Source of the DNA: Halogranum gelatinilyticum
GTDB lineage: Archaea > Halobacteriota > Halobacteria > Halobacteriales > Haloferacaceae
Assembly: GCF_900103715.1 (NCBI RefSeq)
Contig: NZ_FNHL01000006.1
Span: forward strand, 1 to 64,000
DNA length: 64,000 bases
Reading direction: 5' to 3'
Shown here: positions 35,719 through 43,287 of the stretch, one piece after another
Position numbering within the stretch: position 1 is the first letter of the stretch
Layout: each line of letters opens with the position of its first letter
Made by a program: the position numbers and the translations under genes
Notes under the pieces: model-generated
Told to the model about the DNA's origin: nothing
The model's database searches: none
The model's input: only the letters and a program-made list of their open reading frames with translations

Positions 35719-36711
35719 ATGAGTGCCTTCAGACGGTTCCTGCTGAAACGAATCGCAATCTCCATCGGGCTGGTACTCGTCGCGACATCAGTGATTTTTC
35801 TGGTCCTTCGACTCCTGCCGGGGAGTCCGTTTACCGCACTGTTCACGACGGGAAACATCGGGCCGGAACAACAACAGGAGATTCTCGAACTCTACGGCCT
35901 GACTGAACCACTCTGGAAGCAGTACCTACTGTACATCAAAAATATGCTGACGCTCCAGTTCGGGTACTCCATCCAGAGTAGTTCGAGCGTCTGGTCGATC
36001 ATCGGCCCGAAGCTTCTGAACACACTCATCCTCCTCGTTCCGGCACTCGTGACGACCGCGATTGTGAGCAGTGTCGCGGGGATGTATGCTGGCTGGAACC
36101 GGGGATCGAAGTTCGAGAAGCTCAGTATCGTCGTGTCGACGTTCTTCCGCTCGACTCCAATCTTCATCAGTGGTCTCCTGTTCCTGATCATGTTCGCCTA
36201 CACGCTGAATCTGTTCCCACCGTTCGGGATGCGAAGCGTCACGGCGGAATCGACAGGGATCGTTGACACGTATCTCTCAATCGACTTCCTCCATCACTAC
36301 ATACTCCCGTTCAGTACGGCGGTATTGTACTACAGTGGCGACTTTCTGTTGCTCGCCCGAAACGGGGTCGTCGAGAAGAAAGGCTCCGAATTCCTCCAGC
36401 TTCACAAGGCCAAGGGGCTGACTGAACATGAACAGCTCGCACGTGCCGGTCGGAACACGATGTTGCCGCTGCTGACTTACTTCGCACTCCGGCTCGGGAT
36501 GATCTTCCAAGGCCTCATTCTGCTAGAGGTGGTGTTCGGATGGCCGGGGATTGGCCAAGAGCTTGTGAAGGCCATCTCCCAACAGGATTATCCGCTCGTC
36601 CAGGCGGCCGTATTCATCATGGCCCTCGCCGTGATCACGATGAACCTGATCGCAGACATCCTATACGCGCACTTCGATCCGAACGTCGATGCCAGTGGTG
36701 GTAGTGTATGA
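35719..36711 (+). CDS. ABC transporter permease, DppB type (system 2)
   Basis: 330 residues, six predicted helices, first at about 9-30. DppB features: LRLLPGSPFTALF after helix 1, and the coupling loop KAKGLTEHEQLARAGRNTMLPLLTY. The last cytoplasmic segment is short and acidic. It overlaps the next permease by 4 nt (ATGA), indicating translational coupling. Confidence 0.92.
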   Translation: MSAFRRFLLKRIAISIGLVLVATSVIFLVLRLLPGSPFTALFTTGNIGPEQQQEILELYGLTEPLWKQYLLYIKNMLTLQFGYSIQSSSSVWSIIGPKLLNTLILLVPALVTTAIVSSVAGMYAGWNRGSKFEKLSIVVSTFFRSTPIFISGLLFLIMFAYTLNLFPPFGMRSVTAESTGIVDTYLSIDFLHHYILPFSTAVLYYSGDFLLLARNGVVEKKGSEFLQLHKAKGLTEHEQLARAGRNTMLPLLTYFALRLGMIFQGLILLEVVFGWPGIGQELVKAISQQDYPLVQAAVFIMALAVITMNLIADILYAHFDPNVDASGGSV

Positions 36712-37616
36712 GCATTACGAACTTCTCCATCAACGACACCGTCGACCGACGCCTCGAACAGGCAAAAAAGCAATTTTGGTACCTCCTTCAGGACCAGTTA
36801 GCGGCCAGCGGGCTGGTGATTCTGGCCGGGTTCTTCTTCCTGGGAATCTTCGGCCCGATGTTAGCCCCGCACTCACCGTTTAATTATCAGGTGACGAACG
36901 CGCAGGGAGAGATCCTTCGACTCAGTTCGCCGAGTGTTGCGGCGCCGCTCGGGACGACTTCTTTCGGACAAGATATCCTTAGTCAGTTCCTCGTCGGCGC
37001 ACGGCCGACATTCATCGTTGGGCTGCTTGGCGGTGTTGGAACGTCCGTTCTCGGGTTCCTCGTCGGACTAACAAGCGGGTACTTCGGTGGCTACGTCGAC
37101 GAGGTGTTGATGCGGTTCACCGATTTGACCTATTCGCTGCCGCTGCTACCGATGGCACTGCTCATACTCACGTTCGTCGAGCCGAACATCCTGATTATCA
37201 CGCTCATCATAATGCTCTTCCTCTGGAAGATTCCAGCTCGCGTCGTTCGCTCGGAGGTACTCTCCGTTAAACAGCGAACGTTTGTAAAGTCCGCCCGCGC
37301 GAGCGGTGCCAGCGACCTGCGGACGATGTTCGTACACGTCGCGCCGAACGTCCTCTCGATCGGCGTGCTGTACACAGCGTACGGCATTGCGTGGTCGATC
37401 GCGGTTCAGGCGAGTCTCGCCTTCTTGGGTTTCGGCGACCCGACGACGACGAGCTGGGGACAGATGCTCAGAGCCGTGTTCACGTCAGGTGCGATACGCA
37501 CGGCTTGGTGGTGGGTTCTCCCGCCAGCACTCGGTATCGCGTCCGTGACGACCGCGGTCTTCCTCGTGGGACGGGCGTACGAAGAAATCACCAACCCGGA
37601 AATTAGAAACCAATGA
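36708..37616 (+). CDS. ABC transporter permease, DppC type (system 2)
   Basis: 302 residues with an N-terminal amphipathic helix, six membrane segments, the DppC block LGTTSFGQDILSQFLVGARPTF, and the EAA-type loop KSARASGASDLRTMFVHVAPN. It overlaps both neighbours by 4 nt, so the three genes form a tight operon. Confidence 0.92.
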   Translation: MSITNFSINDTVDRRLEQAKKQFWYLLQDQLAASGLVILAGFFFLGIFGPMLAPHSPFNYQVTNAQGEILRLSSPSVAAPLGTTSFGQDILSQFLVGARPTFIVGLLGGVGTSVLGFLVGLTSGYFGGYVDEVLMRFTDLTYSLPLLPMALLILTFVEPNILIITLIIMLFLWKIPARVVRSEVLSVKQRTFVKSARASGASDLRTMFVHVAPNVLSIGVLYTAYGIAWSIAVQASLAFLGFGDPTTTSWGQMLRAVFTSGAIRTAWWWVLPPALGIASVTTAVFLVGRAYEEITNPEIRNQ

Positions 37617-39664
37617 CATTACTGAACGTCGACGACATGAAGGTAACGTACGAAACAGCCGATTCCAAGGTTCACGCCGTCAACGGAGTCTCCTTCGATG
37701 TCGAACACGGCAGCAACTACGGTCTCGTCGGTGAGAGCGGGTCGGGGAAATCGACCATTGCACAGGCGATTCTGGGTCTGTTGCCCGACAATGGGACCGT
37801 CGAGGCGGGCTCGCTCGAATTCAAAGGGGAAGACATCACCCAGATGTCCGAGACAGAAAGACGCAACCTCCTATGGGAGGAGATCGCGTACATTCCACAG
37901 AGTGCGATGGACGCACTGGACCCGGTAATGACGACTGGTGACCAGATCAAACAGGCCATCACGAAACACCGGAAGGTTTCGGACGCCAAGGCCGAAGATC
38001 GAGTCAAGGAACTCTTCGAACTCGTCGAACTCGATCCCAGCCGTATCGACGAGTATCCACACGAGTTCTCCGGTGGGATGCGACAGCGGGTGACGATTGC
38101 GATGGCACTCGCGCTCGATCCCTCGTTGATCATTGCGGACGAACCGACGACTGGCCTTGACGTCATAGTTCAGGACAAAATCGTCCACAAGATCAACGAA
38201 ATCCAAGAGGAGATCGACGCGTCGCTGCTCTTGGTGACCCACGACATCGGCGTCATCGCCGAGACCTGCGAAGAACTTTCCGTGCTGTACGGGGGGAAGG
38301 TCATGGAACAGGGCAACGTCGGGAACATACTGACGAACCCGACGAACCCATACACGATGGGGCTGAAAAGCTCCTTCCCAGAGTTGGATGATACGAATAA
38401 CACGCCCGTCGCCATTCCGGGATCCCCCCCGGACCTCAATGCGGAACCGACGGGGTGCACGTTCAAAGACCGATGTCCGTTTGCGGAGCAGGAGTGTGAG
38501 GAATCGGTCCCACCGCTCGAAGAGATTCCGAACCGGAATCAGCGCTCCGCCTGCCACTTCGTCAACAAAGCTGCAGCGATGCGCGAGGAGGCAACTGACC
38601 CGGAAACGTGGGGCATCCAGCAGAACCCTGGCAAGAAGGATATCGGCAGACCGGTGCTCGAAGTCGACAACTTGGAGAAACACTACGAACTCAAACAGGG
38701 AATCATCGAAGGGCTGAAGCAGACCCCGCCGGACACGGTCAAAGCGGTTGACGGGGTCTCTTTCTCCGTGAACGAGTCCGAAATCTTCGGAATCGCTGGC
38801 GAAAGCGGCTGTGGCAAATCAACGCTCGGGGAGACAATCGCGTTGCTCGAAGAGCCGACCGGCGGCCAGATGCGATTTGACGGCAGAGATGTCGACGAGT
38901 ATCAGAAAGATATCCAGTCGTTCCGCAAGCAGGTACAGATAATCTTCCAAGACCCGTTCGATTCGCTCAATCCGCGGCTAACGGTGCGGCAGTTGGTCGA
39001 AGAGCCCCTCACGATCCACAACTATGATCCCGATGACCGTGAGCAGAAAGTCGAGGACACGCTGGAACGTGTCGGACTCGAACCGGCGTCAAAGTTCCTC
39101 TCTCAGTATCCACACGAACTCTCGGGTGGGCAGCGGCAACGCGTCGCTATTGCTCGGGCACTCATTCTCGAACCCAAACTGCTGGTCTGTGACGAACCGG
39201 CATCGATGCTCGACGTCTCGCTAAAGGTAAATCTCCTGAACCTATTTCGCGAACTCTCGGAAAAAGAAGACATCAGCATCATCTACATCTCACACGACCT
39301 GGCCAGCCTTGCTCACGTCTCCGATCGCTTAGCGATTATGTATCTCGGCCGGTTTATGGAGATCGGTGAGACGGATCGACTCGTCTCCAATCCGAAGCAT
39401 CCATACACGTCATCGCTACTTGAAGCGTCGCCAGAGAAGGATCCCTCGATTACGAGGGAACGAGTTCTCCTAGATGGGGAGCCGCCGGATCCCATTGACC
39501 TCTCCAGTGGATGTAAGTTTGCTGAGCGGTGTCCGAAAGCCCAGCCGGAGTGTTTCGACGCGGAACCGGACCTTGACCAGACGGGGAAAGAGGAACAATC
39601 GGTGGCGTGTTACTTCCCGGTCGAGGGGGAGCGATTACACTCAGAATTAAAACAAGAGTTGTAG
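37613..39664 (+). CDS. fused DppD-DppF ABC ATPase (system 2)
   Basis: 683 residues carrying two complete nucleotide-binding domains. Domain 1: Walker A GESGSGKS (about 40-47), signature FSGGMRQR, Walker [14 protein letters not shown]-loop VTHD, then the Cys block FKDRCPFAEQEC. Domain 2: Walker A GESGCGKS (near 395), signature LSGGQRQR, Walker B LLVCDEPASMLD, H-loop ISHD, and FAERCPKAQPEC near the end. A single chain replaces the DppD/DppF heterodimer of systems 1 and 3. Start overlaps the upstream permease by 4 nt. Confidence 0.93.
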   Translation: MTLLNVDDMKVTYETADSKVHAVNGVSFDVEHGSNYGLVGESGSGKSTIAQAILGLLPDNGTVEAGSLEFKGEDITQMSETERRNLLWEEIAYIPQSAMDALDPVMTTGDQIKQAITKHRKVSDAKAEDRVKELFELVELDPSRIDEYPHEFSGGMRQRVTIAMALALDPSLIIADEPTTGLDVIVQDKIVHKINEIQEEIDASLLLVTHDIGVIAETCEELSVLYGGKVMEQGNVGNILTNPTNPYTMGLKSSFPELDDTNNTPVAIPGSPPDLNAEPTGCTFKDRCPFAEQECEESVPPLEEIPNRNQRSACHFVNKAAAMREEATDPETWGIQQNPGKKDIGRPVLEVDNLEKHYELKQGIIEGLKQTPPDTVKAVDGVSFSVNESEIFGIAGESGCGKSTLGETIALLEEPTGGQMRFDGRDVDEYQKDIQSFRKQVQIIFQDPFDSLNPRLTVRQLVEEPLTIHNYDPDDREQKVEDTLERVGLEPASKFLSQYPHELSGGQRQRVAIARALILEPKLLVCDEPASMLDVSLKVNLLNLFRELSEKEDISIIYISHDLASLAHVSDRLAIMYLGRFMEIGETDRLVSNPKHPYTSSLLEASPEKDPSITRERVLLDGEPPDPIDLSSGCKFAERCPKAQPECFDAEPDLDQTGKEEQSVACYFPVEGERLHSELKQEL

Positions 39665-39669
39665 GCTCG

Positions 39670-40347
39670 TCATTCGAGAACCGCCTTGAGAAGCGCGTGT
39701 TCCGCATCACGAAGCCGCTGACTGAATGTGGACTGTGCGACCTCAAGCTTTTCTCCGACTTCGCTGGCCGTCGCTTTCCGAGGGCTATCGAAATACCCCA
39801 TCTCGTACGCCGTTTCGAGAGCCTCAACCTGCTTGTCAGTTAACTCACTGAGAATGCTGCTCATCCGCTGTGCAGTGTTGAGGGTAGTGCCGAAGTCGGT
39901 CTCTTGAGTGACCTCCAGAAGCTCAAAGTTACCCAACTTGTCTTCAACCTCCTCGCCTAATCGCTGAAAGTTGTCCCAGACGTCGACACTCACGACAACG
40001 TGTAGCAACTGGTCTTTGAGTATGATTTTGTTTGGGATGGCTTTGTTCCGAAGAAGAAGGTTGAGGATGAACGGGTATGGTTCGAGCGAGAACACCATGA
40101 GCTGCGTTCGATTTGTATTCGTTACTTTATCGCTGGCTTGGTGCTGGTGGAATAGAACTGTGCCCTGGATGTTCTGGAATATCTCATTGAAATCGTACAC
40201 TCCGTCAGTTGAGACTGTAAGCGACAGAAACCACTTGCCCTCCTCGACGAAGAACGCGTCGTCAAGTGTAATGCTCTTACTATCGATGGCCTGATTCAGG
40301 CGCTTCAGGGTTCCAGTCGGCTGTGTCTTGAATCCTATACGGAGCAC
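39670..40347 (-). CDS. Bat-type (HTH_10) transcriptional regulator
   Basis: 225 residues from a GTG start. The C-terminal helix-turn-helix (about 165-225) has the bacterio-opsin-activator pattern LTDKQVEALETAYEMGYFDSPRKATASEVGEKLEVAQSTF in pieces; the N-terminal domain (about 1-150) is the usual sensing part without recognisable ligand residues. It converges on the system 2 ATPase gene with 5 nt between stops and may regulate it (inference). A TATA element 29 nt upstream gives a leaderless transcript. Confidence 0.85.
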   Translation of the reverse strand: MLRIGFKTQPTGTLKRLNQAIDSKSITLDDAFFVEEGKWFLSLTVSTDGVYDFNEIFQNIQGTVLFHQHQASDKVTNTNRTQLMVFSLEPYPFILNLLLRNKAIPNKIILKDQLLHVVVSVDVWDNFQRLGEEVEDKLGNFELLEVTQETDFGTTLNTAQRMSSILSELTDKQVEALETAYEMGYFDSPRKATASEVGEKLEVAQSTFSQRLRDAEHALLKAVLE

Positions 40348-40370
40348 CGACTTAGAGTAGTTGAATACTG

Positions 40371-40382
40371 CATTATAAAAGG
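40371..40382 (-). promoter_or_regulatory. TATA element of the Bat-type regulator
   Basis: CCTTTTATAATG on the minus strand, centred about 29 nt before the GTG start at 40347. Confidence 0.55.
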
Positions 40383-40698
40383 ATACGTTCGGTAGCCCTT
40401 AAGACGGCATCTCCGCTGAGGCTCCGACACGAAACTGATTGGCTCTGTGCTCACCAACTTGCGGCTGCGTGAGCGATTCCGCAAATCAAATATCTACACC
40501 TGACGGATCGGTTGTGATGAGGCTGGAGTGATTCCAGACCGAGGGGGGTCATGTCAAGTATTCATTTGATGAATCCGGAGGAATTTTTCTCAGGAAAATC
40601 ATAGGGCAGGTATCCACTCGAGTACCGACCGGTTCGTCCCACACGCATCCAAGCAGTTCGACGACATCTATTTACAACCCACCCGAGTCCGGTAGTCC
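40383..40698. other. intergenic stretch before the nuclease-helicase operon
   Basis: Contains the probable addB promoter TCTATTTACAAC (40667-40678), about 28 nt before the GTG at 40699. I see no gene in the rest. Confidence 0.5.
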
Positions 40699-43287
40699 GT
40701 GTCACTTACACGGGCGAAGTCTATCGATTCTCTCTACGAGGAATGCAAGGCGTTCGACCTTGTGCTCGTACCGGACGCGCCGATGGCAAGTGCCCTGAAT
40801 CGGCGTCTGGACCACCCCCACTTCGGACCGTTCGCAATCACGCCACGTCGGCTGGCGGCCCGACGTCGAGAAGAAGCCGAGGATCGACTCGCGTTTCTCG
40901 AACTCATCCGGACGACCGACCTCGGCTGGAAAGAGACGGCCTACGCGGTCGGTAACATCCTCCAGTGTTGGGAGTATCAGGGGACGGCTGACGCCGTTCT
41001 CGACTATGAACAGTTCGCGACAGCGGCGACCCGCACCGCTGTCGACTGCATCGCCGATATGGACACGACGTCCAGACGCCTCACCGAGTACAGCATCGAC
41101 GCCGAGACGTCGGTCGCGGTCGTCGGCTTCGAGCAACTCACGGAACTCGAACGGTCGGTTCTCCCTTCGGACTACGAGACGGTCGACCCGTTCACCGAAG
41201 AGCCGTTCGACCAGCCACCGTTCCGAATCTTCGACTCACCGGCCGCAATCGTCGACGTCGTCCTCGACACCGTCACCGAGGAGAACGCCGACGACGTGGC
41301 TGTCGTCCTCGATGCCGCCAGTCAGTACTCCTCGCTCGTCGAGTCGGCGTTCGAAGCCGCGGGCGTCCCGTACTACGGCGGGCCGGGCTTCGCCGACGAT
41401 GCACGCCACCGCGCGTTCCTCCAACTCCTCCGAACCGCCCACGCTGGCCGAGAGACGCGGGTTGGCGACGTCCGACCACTCCTCACCCAGCTCGGGATGG
41501 CCATCGATATCGAACACGACGAGAAGCGTCTCTCGGATCTCGACCGGCCGGAAGTGGACTGGCTCCTCGACTTCCGTGACGAGATTCCCTCCAGTACGTT
41601 CGCGGAAGCCATCGATGCATACGAGGCGGTCACGGACACCACCACCGACGCGTTCCGAGACGAACTCGCGACGCTGGGTCTCCTCGACGTCACCGTCACC
41701 GAACCGGCAGTCGACCGACTGGAGTTCTATCTGCAGTCGTACGAAGTCCCAGTCGAGCGTGAGAACGAGGGTGTCCTGCTGGCCGATGCGAAATCGGCCG
41801 CCCACGTCGACCGCGCCGTCGTGTTCTATCTCGGGCTCGACGAGGGGTGGACACAGTCGTCGCCGCGTCGGCCGTGGGTCGACCGAGACCAGGAGTTCGA
41901 GCGGAACATCCGGCAGTTCCAACGCCTCCTGCAGAACGGCGTCGACCAGTACTACCTCGTGCAGGACACCGCCGGTGGGTCGCCCGTCACCCCGTGTCTC
42001 TACTTCGAGGAGCTGTTCGACGAGGAGTTCGACCGGTTCAGTGACTTGGACTCACTGCAGCACACACGAGTCTCCCGGCCGACGCAGGACGGGTTCGACA
42101 GGGAACCGCTCGACGTCCCACCCGAAGAGGCCACCGCCCTGAGCCAGTCGAGTCTGAACACTTACGTCAACTCTCCCCGCGATTACTTCTTCAGTCGACT
42201 CGTCGACAACCCCGATAAGGAGTATTTCAGAGAGGGGAACCTGTTCCACGACTTCGCAGAGTTTTACGTCTCGCATCTGGACGTCGTCACGACGGACACG
42301 CTCGACGAGGTTGCAGACGTCATGCTCGAAGAGGTCGACCCGTTCCTCCGCGGCGTCGACCGGGAGGTCCGACTCACCAAGTACCGCATCGGTCTCCGAA
42401 CCATCGTCGAGTTCCTCGAAGCGAATCCGCCGCAGGGTGACGGCCTGGCGACGTCGGACAGTGGCTGGGGAGAGAACTTTTTCGCCGAGTATTACGACCG
42501 TCCCATCGACGCGTCGCACACCGAACGCTGGTTCGAGAACACCGACCTCGGAGTGAAGGGGAAGATCGACCTCGTCCACAGCCCGACCCGACTCCTCGAC
42601 TACAAAAGCGGGTCGAAGAAGTCGGCGTACTCCGTCGTCAAGCACTCGGCGTTCGACCCACCGAGCGACAGGCCGAACTTCCAAGCACTCCTCTATCTCG
42701 CCCACCAGCGGACCGAGCATCCGGACGAGCAACTACAGTTCACCTTCTTCCACTTCCTTGAAACGCTCGACGACGTGGTGACTGGTGACGGGTCGCTCGA
42801 CGACTGCCTCACGACGGTCACGTACCACCCGGTCAGCTACGAGGAGTATATCGCGAGTCCGGCTGTCTTCACCGAACTGCAGGAAGACGCCGCCAACGAC
42901 TGCAACAAGACCTTCTCGAAGTCGACGTACGAGGTGTATCAGGCCGTGTTGGATGCGCACGAGTTCCCGGATGCCAGCGACAGCGACGAACTCGTCGACT
43001 CCGAGTTCGGCGAAGCACTCACCGACCGACTGGTCGCTGACGTCGGGGACTACAAATACGTGAAAAACGGCTGCAAACAGGCTCTGAGACATCTCCGTCG
43101 GATTCGCGACCGGAACTATTTCGCTGGCGACGTGGACGCGTTCGAGCAGTTCGTCCGCGAGCGGCTGTCGGAGTTGAACGGCCGTCGTGCCGGTGACGAG
43201 CGGTTCCCGGTTCAGGGACTCGGTGGTGACCCGAACTACCGGTACGTGGACAACCGAGACTGCATCCTTGAGGGTGGTTCGCGATGA
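40699..43287 (+). CDS. AddB/RexB-like PD-(D/E)XK nuclease subunit
   Basis: 862 residues, GTG start. The N-terminal part resembles an inactivated helicase core (LVLVPDAPMASALNRR, ITPRRLAARR) with no Walker A lysine, as in RexB. The C-terminal quarter has a RecB-family nuclease: GKIDLVH followed by LLDYKSGSKK (about 617-640) and a downstream FQALLYLAHQR helix. I do not see the four-Cys iron-sulfur cage of Bacillus AddB. It should form a DNA end-resecting complex with the next gene, which it overlaps by 4 nt. Fragments of this gene occur at 23690-23860 and 31390-31431. Confidence 0.8.
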   Translation: MSLTRAKSIDSLYEECKAFDLVLVPDAPMASALNRRLDHPHFGPFAITPRRLAARRREEAEDRLAFLELIRTTDLGWKETAYAVGNILQCWEYQGTADAVLDYEQFATAATRTAVDCIADMDTTSRRLTEYSIDAETSVAVVGFEQLTELERSVLPSDYETVDPFTEEPFDQPPFRIFDSPAAIVDVVLDTVTEENADDVAVVLDAASQYSSLVESAFEAAGVPYYGGPGFADDARHRAFLQLLRTAHAGRETRVGDVRPLLTQLGMAIDIEHDEKRLSDLDRPEVDWLLDFRDEIPSSTFAEAIDAYEAVTDTTTDAFRDELATLGLLDVTVTEPAVDRLEFYLQSYEVPVERENEGVLLADAKSAAHVDRAVVFYLGLDEGWTQSSPRRPWVDRDQEFERNIRQFQRLLQNGVDQYYLVQDTAGGSPVTPCLYFEELFDEEFDRFSDLDSLQHTRVSRPTQDGFDREPLDVPPEEATALSQSSLNTYVNSPRDYFFSRLVDNPDKEYFREGNLFHDFAEFYVSHLDVVTTDTLDEVADVMLEEVDPFLRGVDREVRLTKYRIGLRTIVEFLEANPPQGDGLATSDSGWGENFFAEYYDRPIDASHTERWFENTDLGVKGKIDLVHSPTRLLDYKSGSKKSAYSVVKHSAFDPPSDRPNFQALLYLAHQRTEHPDEQLQFTFFHFLETLDDVVTGDGSLDDCLTTVTYHPVSYEEYIASPAVFTELQEDAANDCNKTFSKSTYEVYQAVLDAHEFPDASDSDELVDSEFGEALTDRLVADVGDYKYVKNGCKQALRHLRRIRDRNYFAGDVDAFEQFVRERLSELNGRRAGDERFPVQGLGGDPNYRYVDNRDCILEGGSR

